64,000 nt of DNA from Vibrio penaeicida (lineage in GTDB: Bacteria > Pseudomonadota > Gammaproteobacteria > Enterobacterales > Vibrionaceae): NCBI RefSeq assembly GCF_019977755.1, contig NZ_AP025144.1, positions 744,001 to 808,000 of the forward strand. The letters run 5' to 3'. The translations under genes and the position numbers were made by a program. Under the pieces are notes generated by a model. That model ran no database searches, was not told the origin of the DNA, and was given only the letters and a program-made list of their open reading frames with translations. Shown here one piece after another: positions 9,319 through 17,697 of this stretch. Position 1 is the stretch's first letter. Every line of letters starts with the position of its first letter.

Positions 9319-10344
9319 TTACTTGTCTCCGCTCCAAAGTGCATTTTGTGGTGGAAGTTCTGACTGGCGTTCTTTTTGGTCTTGAGCGTTGAGTTTCTTC
9401 CAACGCTTCATACCTTTGTGAGAACGCAGTTGTGGGTTAGCAATTTCATCTACTGCGAAGTTAAGCAATGCAAGACCGGTAACAAGCAGCGTCAATGCCA
9501 TACATGGAGCAACCAGTTCCCACCAAGCGCCAATAAGCATTGATGACGAGGTTTGCACGTTGTAAAGCATGATGCCCCAGCTGATGGTACTTGGGTCGCC
9601 AAGACCTAGGAAGGAGATTGTCGCTTCCATCATGATGGCGTACATAACTGAACCGATGAAGCTTGCACCTACAATTGGGATAAGGTTTGGCAAGATTTCA
9701 ACGAAGATGATTCTCCAAGAAGACTCACCCAATACTTCTGCTGCTTTAACAAACTCTTTCTCACGCAACGCCAGTGTTTGCGATCGAATAACCCTTGCAC
9801 CCCAAGCCCAGGATGTACACCCAACTATGATGGCAATGGTTAAAGGTCCTGCCTCCCCAATAAATGCCGCCAGTACAAACAGGAGCGGATACTGTGGAAT
9901 AACGAGCATGATATTCATTGCGGCTGTCAGAATGTCATCGACTCGACCGCCGAAGTAACCTGCTGAGATACCAATAATCGTGGCGAGGAAACACACGGTA
10001 ATACCAGCACCGAAGCCAACGGAAAGCGACACACGTGCACCGTAAGCTAACTGAGACCATACGTCACGACCCATACGAGTTGTTCCAAAAACATGGTCTG
10101 CTTTTTTCGACATCAGTAGGGTGCGGCGATCGGTTGCTAAGTTTTCTGCAACCCAACCGTCAGGGTTGTTTTGAGCAGCTTTAACAACGAAGCCAGGGTA
10201 TTCGTGAGGTTTACCAGTACGCTTATCTGGCGCGTGTTTCGTAATAATAGGTGCAGCCAAAGCCATGAATAAGAATAGGCTCAGAATAACGACACCAATC
10301 ATAGCAACGGGGTTGCTCCAAACTAATTTAGCGAAACCTTTCAT
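9319..10344 (-). CDS. Chitooligosaccharide ABC transporter permease (DppC-like)
   Basis: Inner-membrane permease of 341 residues. A first hydrophobic helix (about 10-32) is followed by a periplasmic insert and a BPD-transport domain with about five helices. The EAA loop that contacts the ATPases (EVLGESSWRIIFVEILPN) is intact. It starts 2 nt after the DppB-like permease stop and ends 2 nt before the OppD-like ATPase, a tightly packed operon. The substrate is inferred from the operon. Confidence 0.9.
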   Translation of the reverse strand: MKGFAKLVWSNPVAMIGVVILSLFLFMALAAPIITKHAPDKRTGKPHEYPGFVVKAAQNNPDGWVAENLATDRRTLLMSKKADHVFGTTRMGRDVWSQLAYGARVSLSVGFGAGITVCFLATIIGISAGYFGGRVDDILTAAMNIMLVIPQYPLLFVLAAFIGEAGPLTIAIIVGCTSWAWGARVIRSQTLALREKEFVKAAEVLGESSWRIIFVEILPNLIPIVGASFIGSVMYAIMMEATISFLGLGDPSTISWGIMLYNVQTSSSMLIGAWWELVAPCMALTLLVTGLALLNFAVDEIANPQLRSHKGMKRWKKLNAQDQKERQSELPPQNALWSGDK

Positions 10345-10346
10345 GA

Positions 10347-11333
10347 TTATTTGCCTCCCTTACGTAGGCGTGGGTCAAGAACCACATACAACATGTCTGC
10401 AACCAGGTTAAAGAACAGCATAAACAGGGTCATTATGAGTAGTTGTCCCTGAAGTACTTGGTAGTCACGAGCGTGAATCGCGTTGAATAGCACCGAGCCA
10501 AGACCAGGGTAGTTAAAGATGATTTCGATGATAAGCTGACCACCGATCGCCATACCAAGAGACATAGACAGTGCTGTCACACTTGGAAGTAAGGCGTTAC
10601 GAGCTGCGTAGTTGAATACCACACGGTTTTCGCTCAGACCCTTACCTTTCGCCATGGTGATGTAATCTTCAGCCAATAGGTTGATCATGTTGTTACGCAT
10701 GTTCACCAAGAAGCCACCGATTTGTACTACTGAAGCACAGAATAATGGAAGAACAGCGTGGTAAGCGGCGTCTTTATAGAACTCCCAGCTTGTCCATTCA
10801 GGTAGTGTACCTGCCGTGTAAGCGTAACCTGTTGGGAACCACTTAAGGCCAATCGCAAAGGTAAACAGAGCTAGCATCGCGATAACAACCTGTGGTACCG
10901 CTTGAATGATCAGCATACCTGGAGTGATGAAGGTGTCGTAACGGCTACCACGTTTCCACGCAGCGAAAATACCTAAAATAGAACCGATTGAAAATGATAG
11001 AACAACGGCAGTACCAGCTAGGAAAAGAGACCAGCCAAACGCGCTACCTAGTAGTTCGTTTACGCTAAGAGGGTAAAACTGAATTGAAGTGCCCAGTTCC
11101 CAGCTTAGGATGTTCTTCATGTAGGCAAAATACTGTACCCAAATTGGACCATCCACAAAGCCCAGAAGTTGTTTCATTGCTTCAATACGCTCAGGTGTTA
11201 CCTGAACAGAAGCGTTAGCGAACATCATGGTAACAGGGTCACCTGGCATTGCTCGCGGAATGATGAAGTTCAAAGTGGCTGCAACTAACAGCGCAATAAA
11301 GTAAAACGACAAACGTCTTAAAAAATATCCCAT
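10347..11333 (-). CDS. Chitooligosaccharide ABC transporter permease (DppB-like)
   Basis: Inner-membrane permease of 328 residues with six predicted helices. The N terminus (MGYFLRRLSFYFIALLVAA) and the GDPVTMMFAN segment are typical of DppB/OppB-type permeases, and the EAA-like loop reads MAKGKGLSENRVVFNYAARN. It pairs with the DppC-like permease to form the channel. It is separated from the binding-protein gene by 157 nt that hold a stem-loop, which would allow lower expression of the membrane part than of the binding protein. Confidence 0.9.
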   Translation of the reverse strand: MGYFLRRLSFYFIALLVAATLNFIIPRAMPGDPVTMMFANASVQVTPERIEAMKQLLGFVDGPIWVQYFAYMKNILSWELGTSIQFYPLSVNELLGSAFGWSLFLAGTAVVLSFSIGSILGIFAAWKRGSRYDTFITPGMLIIQAVPQVVIAMLALFTFAIGLKWFPTGYAYTAGTLPEWTSWEFYKDAAYHAVLPLFCASVVQIGGFLVNMRNNMINLLAEDYITMAKGKGLSENRVVFNYAARNALLPSVTALSMSLGMAIGGQLIIEIIFNYPGLGSVLFNAIHARDYQVLQGQLLIMTLFMLFFNLVADMLYVVLDPRLRKGGK

Positions 11334-11455
11334 AACTTATACCTTACTCACCCAGATTTTTTACCTGATCCTGGATTCAGGACGCCCTTTTTGGAACGAA
11401 AAACCCCCTGACGACGAGCGCCATACCTTAAACAACTAGGGAGAGGGTTTAGAGA

Positions 11456-11478
11456 GCGGTGCACGGAATGCGCACCGC
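11456..11478 (-). promoter_or_regulatory. Intercistronic stem-loop after the binding-protein gene
   Basis: GCGGTGC at 11456-11462 and GCACCGC at 11472-11478 form a perfect 7-bp GC-rich stem with a 9-nt loop. It starts 12 nt downstream of the binding-protein stop and has no U tract. Such a structure commonly protects the upstream message from 3' decay, as after malE. The function is inferred. Confidence 0.55.
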
Positions 11479-11490
11479 AAAGGTTATTGC

Positions 11491-13170
11491 TTACTTAACT
11501 GGTTTTAGGTCCAGTACGTGAAGCAGACGCTCAGGGATACCAGCCCAAACATTTGGACGTCCCTTAGGATTCTTCTCACTCCACCAACCTGTGAAACGAG
11601 CTGTGTTGTATTGGTACATGTAAGCACCAGACATTACAGGAATCGTTACTTGGTTAGATGCGATGATTTGCTGAATACCATGAGCGATTTCAAGCTGCTC
11701 GTTTTTGTTTGCAGTCTTGTAGAAGCTGTCTAGAAGTGAATCTAGCTTGCTGTCTTTGAAGTAGTGCATTGCAAAACGAGGCATACCTGCACCTTCTTGA
11801 AGGTTTGAGTTGTATGCACTGTTCCAGTATAGGTACGGGTCAGCACCGTGGAAGTAGTTTGTGTATGCAACATCGTAAGTACCTTCAAGCATCGCTTGGT
11901 TGTACACAGAGAAGTCTGGTGTACGAGCACGTGCTTTGATGCCAACTTCTTGAAGTTGCTCAACCGCTAGCTGTACTGTGTTGTTGAAGTCAGTCCAACC
12001 ATTTGGAGACTGAACCAACAGCTCAAAAGACTTACCTGATGGAGTGTCAACGAAACCATCGTTGTTTACGTCTTTGAATCCAGCTTTCTTCAGAAGAGCT
12101 TTAGCACCATCAACATTGTACGTGTTGTAGCCCTTGTACTTGTTGTGAGTCTTTTCATCAGACCATGCTTCAAACGCATAACCTAGACCAGATGCGAAGT
12201 CATTCACTGTACCGCCACCGTAGAACGCGATGTCGATGATAGTTTGACGGTCTAGAGCCATTGAGAATGCACGACGGAATTCAACATTGTTAAGTGCTTC
12301 GTTCTTCGCTGCATCTGGGTGCTTGAAGTTTACAACAAACGCCTGAGTACCTGCTGGCGGGTACCAGTAGTGGTGTTTAGGGCTTGCTGCTGCGTAAGTA
12401 CGGTCGATGTCTGGAATGAATGAAGAAGTCCAGTCCATTTCGCTGTTTACAACTTTACCTAGGAACTGGTCGTTGTTTGCGATTTGTGGAACACGCAGAC
12501 AATCAACTTCTAGGTTATCGTTGTCCCAGTATTGTGGGTTACGACATTGAACGTAAAGTTGAGGTGTGAAAGTAGCAATCTCTGTGAACGGACCTGAACC
12601 AACAGGGTTCTCGTTCATAAACGTTGTTGGATCTTCAACTTTAGACCAAACGTGCTCAGGTACGATAGAAACTTTAGCAATTTCGTAAGGTACATTGGAG
12701 TTAGCTTCAGTCAAACGGAAACGTACTTTGTACTCGTCGATTTTCTCAACGTTTGCAACCCAGTTGTTTGTACCGTGTTGGTCAAGAGCCGGTGTTTTCT
12801 TCACAAGATCGAAAGAGAATACAACGTCGTCTGCAGTGAACTTTTCGCCATCCGACCATTTCACACCCTTACGGATGTCAAAGGTTACGCTCATTAGGTC
12901 GTCAGACATTTTGAAGTCTTCAGCCAAACGCATAACTGGCGTGTTGCCGTGCATTTCGTTAAACACAACTAAAGGCTCGTATAGGAAGTCCCAAGTTGTG
13001 TGAAGGTGAGTTGCGCCCAAGAATGGGTTGAAGTTACGAACGAACGTGGTGAACTCTTTAGGGTGAATAGTCAGTTCACTACGCTCTGCAGCTGAAACTA
13101 CAGGAGCGACGGCAGTTGCTGCAGCAACTACTGCGACTGCTAGCGCTGTCTTCTTAATATTGGCAAGCAT
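11491..13170 (-). CDS. cbp: Periplasmic chitin-oligosaccharide-binding protein CBP (SBP family 5)
   Basis: A 559-residue extracytoplasmic binding protein. The signal peptide has a basic start, a hydrophobic core (LAVAVVAAATAVAPVV) and a cleavage site after about SAA at residue 27-28. The family 5 body contains the motif VTFDIRKGVKWSDGEKFTAD. In V. cholerae the homologous CBP captures (GlcNAc)n for the ABC importer. When unliganded it also holds the sensor ChiS inactive, so it is both transporter part and signal receptor. Being the first gene of the operon, next to chiS, fits this dual role. Confidence 0.93.
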   Translation of the reverse strand: MLANIKKTALAVAVVAAATAVAPVVSAAERSELTIHPKEFTTFVRNFNPFLGATHLHTTWDFLYEPLVVFNEMHGNTPVMRLAEDFKMSDDLMSVTFDIRKGVKWSDGEKFTADDVVFSFDLVKKTPALDQHGTNNWVANVEKIDEYKVRFRLTEANSNVPYEIAKVSIVPEHVWSKVEDPTTFMNENPVGSGPFTEIATFTPQLYVQCRNPQYWDNDNLEVDCLRVPQIANNDQFLGKVVNSEMDWTSSFIPDIDRTYAAASPKHHYWYPPAGTQAFVVNFKHPDAAKNEALNNVEFRRAFSMALDRQTIIDIAFYGGGTVNDFASGLGYAFEAWSDEKTHNKYKGYNTYNVDGAKALLKKAGFKDVNNDGFVDTPSGKSFELLVQSPNGWTDFNNTVQLAVEQLQEVGIKARARTPDFSVYNQAMLEGTYDVAYTNYFHGADPYLYWNSAYNSNLQEGAGMPRFAMHYFKDSKLDSLLDSFYKTANKNEQLEIAHGIQQIIASNQVTIPVMSGAYMYQYNTARFTGWWSEKNPKGRPNVWAGIPERLLHVLDLKPVK

Positions 13171-13242
13171 AGCTGTTCCTTACTCATTGCTTTTATTTCA
13201 CTAAATGGATGTGAATGTCATCAATTGATAAACACTCGCCGC

Positions 13243-13299
13243 GGCTATCCCAACATCCTCCAACTTCGAAAATTGAGAGAAGTTGGGTGGCCTATAGCC
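13243..13299 (-). promoter_or_regulatory. Structured chb leader, nested and alternative stems
   Basis: An outer stem pairs 13243-13248 (ggctat) with 13294-13299 (atagcc). Inside it, 13260-13267 (ccaacttc) pairs perfectly over 8 bp with 13279-13286 (gaagttgg). The same right arm (13282-13287, gttggg) can instead pair with 13249-13254 (cccaac), so two inner folds exclude each other. It lies 73-129 nt upstream of the binding-protein ATG and would be in the mRNA if transcription starts further upstream. Confidence 0.5.
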
Positions 13300-13351
13300 C
13301 TCGGTCAAGGCTAAGAAAACACCTTGCAGAGTAAATGGTCAAATAGGGTGT

Positions 13352-13394
13352 ACGTTAAAAACGTTAAAACCACGTTTAACTACGTCATAAACGT
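13352..13394. promoter_or_regulatory. Five helically phased ACGT motifs upstream of chb
   Basis: ACGT occurs at 13352, 13361, 13372, 13382 and 13391, with spacings of 9, 11, 10 and 9 bp, close to one helical turn each. Most are followed or preceded by TAAA/TTTA. It lies about 180-225 bp before the chb start codon. A repeated, phased palindromic core suggests an operator array. A ChiS-binding role is speculation. Confidence 0.4.
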
Positions 13395-13477
13395 CAAAAT
13401 AAGCTTTAATGTGTGTTTTTTAGTCAATTTTTTTGGTGTGATCAATGTCTAATAAAGTACTGTTTTATAGTGTTGGT

Positions 13478-13493
13478 GTTAGTGTTTACTAAC
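13478..13493. promoter_or_regulatory. Perfect inverted repeat, possible activator site
   Basis: GTTAGT (13478-13483) and ACTAAC (13488-13493) are perfect inverted copies separated by 4 bp. Each arm differs by one base from the arms of the SlmA consensus GTGAGT-ACTCAC, which however has no spacer. It lies about 310 bp upstream of the binding-protein start codon. Confidence 0.35.
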
Positions 13494-13606
13494 TCTTTGC
13501 TTGTTGTTTTTTATGGTGTGTTTCAGGTTTTTCTTTTTAAAGAGATCTTACTCACTATGCGGTTCTTACGTTAATTTACATCGATAAAATTATTCTGACA
13601 ATTTGT

Positions 13607-13622
13607 TGTGACTGGCTTCTCA
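13607..13622. promoter_or_regulatory. CRP-like binding site
   Basis: TGTGA at 13607-13611, a 6-bp spacer and TCTCA at 13618-13622 match 9 of the 10 conserved bases of the CRP consensus TGTGA-N6-TCACA. Chitin utilisation in Vibrio depends on CRP. It lies about 440 bp from the chb ATG and could serve chb. Confidence 0.45.
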
Positions 13623-13997
13623 AAGACGTAACAAAACGGGATTTTTACCTGATAAGTTCGTAAAAACAACGAAATTAGAGGTGATTTAGGTGTGCGATTT
13701 TAAGGTTAATTTAAACGGTAAAATAACCCAGTTATTCGTGAAATTAGGCGAAAGATAACAGGGAAAAAATCCCTTGCTTCTGTAGAGGCTTTCCTTAATA
13801 AAAATACTGAGCGTAGAATAAAAAAGTACTCAATTATAATACCTTTCTTGAGGTGAAAAGGAGGCTTGAAGGTTTGCGGCCTCTTATTTAAATCAAGCTT
13901 GGATAGACTAGAATATTGAGCTTTATACGTAACAGTTAAAGTGGGATGTGATTGGAATAAGGCATTTTTTTGAGTAGAAAGAGTAACGAAACCAGCA

Positions 13998-14034
13998 ATA
14001 AAAAGGCTTCATAATCGAAGCCTTCGTTTTTTTT
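13998..14034 (-). terminator. Terminator of chiS
   Basis: An 8-bp stem AAGGCTTC (14003-14010) / GAAGCCTT (14017-14024) is followed on the minus strand by TTTTATT, 42 nt after the chiS stop. On the plus strand it is followed by CG and eight T, so it may act in both directions. Confidence 0.75.
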
Positions 14035-14065
14035 AATAAACTCTTTGTTCAAATTTGAGTGCTAA

Positions 14066-17000
14066 CTACGAAGTCAAAAGTTTTTGCAGCTTGTCTCTTA
14101 GCGTAATCAACTTTTCACGTTGACCACTAGGTGTATGGCAATGCTCTAGTATGAACTCAATAGAGTTAATGACGGTTCGCCACCTAGGCGTTTTTGGTAG
14201 TGTTTCTACCCTTAAATACTTATCAAGAGTTCGGGTTTGAAGTGTACTTCTGTCTAGGTATACACGCCACAGCCCGCTTTGTTCCGCAAAAGAGAACTTA
14301 GTCTGACCCGTTTCAGACTCCCAGTAATCGATGGCTGTCGTCATTGAATCGACGAGGATTTCTCTCATTAGCTCCTGTTTATCACCACCGCGCCCAGATA
14401 CTTTGTCGGCGATACGTGTAAATTCACCGCCTAATTCTTTGAGCTGTTGGAGCTTACCTTTATCCCCTTCAAATGCGTAGCTTGATAGTGCCTCTACGGC
14501 GGTTTCTAGGTTGTTAATTCTGGCTGCGTTCAAGCCGCCACCAACATTGAAGATATACATATAGTGGATATCAGAGCCTTCTGGGAGCTTAAGGACATCC
14601 GCAGAAATGTGGTCGCGTCGATCATCGACATATACATCAATACCGCCGCAGAAGTGGTCTTCCTGAAGATTGAGGTATTTAGGTGCGATAACTTCATCGC
14701 CATTAGAGCGTTTAAGTTGCTCTTGTGTCCGTTTAAACAGTTTTGCTGCTGCTTCATTTGCGAAACGGATTCGACCATCATCCCGCAGACAGAGAATAGC
14801 TTCGGGAGCTGATTCTAATTGCTCAAGCAGCCTACCTTGTGTTTCAAGCAAGTTTGCCTCTACAAGTGCACGCTGCTTTAATTCAGCCTGAAGTTTGTCA
14901 TTTTCAATTCGCCTTAGCTCTGCTTTACCTGCAGCAAGGTGAGCTTTAATACGCGATGCTAGTTCTAATTTGTTGAATGGCTTAGTGAGATAGTCATTGG
15001 CACCGCTATCAAAGCCTTTGATTCTGTCGTTAGTTTGACTTAAAGCGGTAAGCATGATGACAGGTAACTCTGAGTGGTCATAACTCAACCTGACTTGCTC
15101 ACATACTTGATACCCGCTTAAGCCTGGCATCATAACGTCTAAAAGGAGCAGCTCAGGCTTCTCTTGCTGAACCAATTCTAATGCTTCAGTCCCATCTTTT
15201 GCTGTTTTAACTCTATAGCCTTCCATTTTTAGGAAGCTGTCCAGAATCTGTAGGTTCACTGGTTCATCATCAGCAACGACAATCAGTGGACCGTCTGGGT
15301 TTTCAGGTAGTGAGTTTTCATCCAGTTTGGCACTGTCCGAACTATCGGGTGCCTGAAAGTGGCTTTGTGTTGTCCCCAGTTGTTTGGATATCGAAATCTC
15401 TTCTTCAGAGGCTAAAGGTAGCGAGAAACTGAATGTGGTGCCTACTAAAGGTTGGCTACTGACATACAGCGTTCCACCCATCAGTTCAATTAACTGGCGG
15501 CTAATCGATAGTCCTAGCCCTGCGCCTTGTCGATAGCGACTAGAGTCTTGTCCTGCTTGAATCAAGGGTTCGAATATATGTTCAAGCTGTTCTGCCGGTA
15601 TACCTTGACCGGTATCGACAACTTGTACTCTAAGTTTCTCGTCGAGTACGGTCGCGGAAATAACGATTTTACCTTCCGACGTGTACTTAATAGCATTACC
15701 GATTAGGTTGTAAAGTACTTGCTCAATGCGCTGAGGATCTGCGGAAACCAAAGGAAGATCCATTGGGACTTGATTAATGATGCGAATGGATTTGTTCCCC
15801 AACAAATGCTGAGATAATTCCAAAACAAGTCGAGTCGACGAGGATAAGTTTACCGCGGAGGCTTGAATATCTAGGCTGCCATAGCGCATCTTATGGTAAT
15901 CGAGCAAGTCATCAACCAAAGTCGCCAGCCGCTGACCGCTGTTAATGATGATGTCGAGTTGGTGTTTCTGATTGGCTGGGATAGGACCGTTTGCGCCACT
16001 GATGAGAGCCTCGGCAATACCGACCATTCCGTGTAGTGGTGTTCTCAATTCATGCGAAGTTGTTGCCAGAAATTCATCTTTTAACTTGTTGGCGAGTTGC
16101 AATTCATCATTTTGGGTCTGAATCACCTTCAAGTGCGCTTCAAGCTCTTCATTCTGAGATTTGATCGTTAGAATTTTCTCGCGTATTGAGCGCTGCATCC
16201 GCTGGAAGCTGACACCTAACCTGCCGATTTCATCTTTACGTTTGGTTTCAAACATCACTTCATCAAGATCACCTGCCGACACTCGTTCTGCAGACCAAGT
16301 TAGCTTGAGAAGAGGGGAGGTAATAAAATTAGACAAATAATGTGAACAAATCACCACCAAGATAATGGCGATAAACATGGCGACCACAAACACTTTTTCA
16401 AGCTGTTGTATTCGCGCAAAAGCTTCTGCTTCTGTACGCTCAGCAACTAATGCCCATTCAATGTTTTGGATTTGAATATTCGTAAATGCGGCAATAATGT
16501 TTTCGCCAGAGGTGTTTACAAAGGTTTTTACTGATGTTTGATCGTTTAATGCAAGCTCGATAATCTCGGCACTTTCGTCAATTTCTTCTTGAGATACGTT
16601 AAAAATACGAGCTGCTTTATCTTCACCAACTAAGAAAGCTTTGATGGTTTTACTCGTTGCAGCATCTTCAAACAGCGACAAAAGTTTGGTGCTCGGCAAA
16701 CGAAATAGCGCGTAACTGTGTAAGTATTCATGTTGCACAATGGGGGCGGCAAACCACGCAACATGTTCGTTGCCTTCTAAAGCAAAGTCCGACATAGCGA
16801 TAGGCGTGAAATCTTGGTTGTCTTTGTGCTTTCTAACTTTTTCTTTTAACGCGTTAAAAGTTTTGCCTAGATTGCTTTCACTGTATTTTCCGGTATTTAG
16901 ATTAGTACCATAATTGTCATATTTATTAAGGGAATAAACGACATTACCATCCATATCTACTAATAAAATATCGTCAAAATCGCTACGTTTCAGCAAATCA

Positions 17001-17455
17001 ACGTAGCGGCGGTGATAGCGTTTGTGCATTAATCGGTAGCGCTCACTACCCTGATAGTCTTCGGACTCTGGTAACACCGACGTTTTTATTTGATCGCCAG
17101 AACCTTGTATATAACGCTGTTGTGCATAGTCTCGGGCTTGCTCAATGGTCTCGCCCAAGTTATTGAAAGCATTTATTAAACCGTAGAACCTTCCTCCGCT
17201 ATTGTACGCCAGTTCAGAACGGACAAAGCCCATCACCTCAGACTCTTTGGCTTCGAAATAATCGAGTAACTGTTGTTTTTTTGTATCTCGAACTGAAAGG
17301 AGGTGAGACGTACTTTGTTCTTGTAAATCTTTACTATGGGACTGGAGAAAAAACAGCGCGATCATAGTCAGTGGCGTGATGCTCAAAACGAGAAAAGCCA
17401 CCATCAACGTGTGCTGAAGACGTTTAAATTTTTGTTTTTTATTAGGTTTAAACAT
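14066..17455 (-). CDS. chiS: ChiS, noncanonical DNA-binding hybrid sensor kinase for chitin
   Basis: A master regulator of chitin utilisation with 1129 residues. Visible parts are: TM1 (about 17-38), a large periplasmic sensor domain (about 39-353), TM2 (about 354-373), HAMP (about 375-425), an HK domain with H-box TTSHELRTPLHGMVG and His468, ATPase boxes GNAIKYTSEG and GQGIP/GAGLGLSIS, a receiver domain with LLLLDVMMPG and Asp near 773, and a C-terminal region (about 870-1129) of no common family name. In V. cholerae this C-terminal part binds the chb promoter directly and CBP inhibits the periplasmic domain. All catalytic boxes are intact here. It lies upstream of the chb operon in the same direction. 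Confidence 0.95.
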   Translation of the reverse strand: MFKPNKKQKFKRLQHTLMVAFLVLSITPLTMIALFFLQSHSKDLQEQSTSHLLSVRDTKKQQLLDYFEAKESEVMGFVRSELAYNSGGRFYGLINAFNNLGETIEQARDYAQQRYIQGSGDQIKTSVLPESEDYQGSERYRLMHKRYHRRYVDLLKRSDFDDILLVDMDGNVVYSLNKYDNYGTNLNTGKYSESNLGKTFNALKEKVRKHKDNQDFTPIAMSDFALEGNEHVAWFAAPIVQHEYLHSYALFRLPSTKLLSLFEDAATSKTIKAFLVGEDKAARIFNVSQEEIDESAEIIELALNDQTSVKTFVNTSGENIIAAFTNIQIQNIEWALVAERTEAEAFARIQQLEKVFVVAMFIAIILVVICSHYLSNFITSPLLKLTWSAERVSAGDLDEVMFETKRKDEIGRLGVSFQRMQRSIREKILTIKSQNEELEAHLKVIQTQNDELQLANKLKDEFLATTSHELRTPLHGMVGIAEALISGANGPIPANQKHQLDIIINSGQRLATLVDDLLDYHKMRYGSLDIQASAVNLSSSTRLVLELSQHLLGNKSIRIINQVPMDLPLVSADPQRIEQVLYNLIGNAIKYTSEGKIVISATVLDEKLRVQVVDTGQGIPAEQLEHIFEPLIQAGQDSSRYRQGAGLGLSISRQLIELMGGTLYVSSQPLVGTTFSFSLPLASEEEISISKQLGTTQSHFQAPDSSDSAKLDENSLPENPDGPLIVVADDEPVNLQILDSFLKMEGYRVKTAKDGTEALELVQQEKPELLLLDVMMPGLSGYQVCEQVRLSYDHSELPVIMLTALSQTNDRIKGFDSGANDYLTKPFNKLELASRIKAHLAAGKAELRRIENDKLQAELKQRALVEANLLETQGRLLEQLESAPEAILCLRDDGRIRFANEAAAKLFKRTQEQLKRSNGDEVIAPKYLNLQEDHFCGGIDVYVDDRRDHISADVLKLPEGSDIHYMYIFNVGGGLNAARINNLETAVEALSSYAFEGDKGKLQQLKELGGEFTRIADKVSGRGGDKQELMREILVDSMTTAIDYWESETGQTKFSFAEQSGLWRVYLDRSTLQTRTLDKYLRVETLPKTPRWRTVINSIEFILEHCHTPSGQREKLITLRDKLQKLLTS

Positions 17456-17491
17456 AAGTGTCGTTTAAAAAAGCCTATTAACAACTCAAGC

Positions 17492-17517
17492 CGTTTTCGT
17501 AAGCTGCGACGAAAACG
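17492..17517. promoter_or_regulatory. Inverted repeat upstream of chiS
   Basis: CGTTTTCGT (17492-17500) and ACGAAAACG (17509-17517) form a perfect 9-bp inverted repeat with an 8-bp spacer, 37 bp before the chiS ATG. The arms are A/T-rich with CG ends and no U tract follows, so it is either an operator or a leader hairpin. The rest of the 242-bp gap to rsmC holds no recognisable gene. Confidence 0.4.
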
Positions 17518-17697
17518 ACAAAACGGGAAATGACGATTTTAACGTTTATACGAGGTTTTTTTTCTTAATCAAGTAAGTGCCATATAAATCGTGGTCAATA
17601 ACGCAAAAATTGAGTCTCGCTAAGCAACAGTCGCATGAGTATTGGTGCAAAAGTAACGCCAGCATGAGAGATCAGGCCGGCAGGTAAACTCAATCTG

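Larger units (their letters stand above)
13171..14065. other. 895-bp gene-free regulatory region between chiS and the chb operon
   Basis: I find no credible ORF or RNA gene here. The region contains, from the chb start outwards: a structured leader (13243-13299), five phased ACGT motifs (13352-13394), a perfect inverted repeat (13478-13493), a CRP-like site (13607-13622) and the chiS terminator (about 13998-14034). In V. cholerae this intergenic region carries the chb promoter, activated directly by ChiS and by SlmA and dependent on CRP. The assignments here are by motif and position only. Confidence 0.75.

Noticed and set aside
9569..9958. 129-codon plus-strand frame opposite the DppC-like permease
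   Set aside because: Shadow of a conserved transporter gene.
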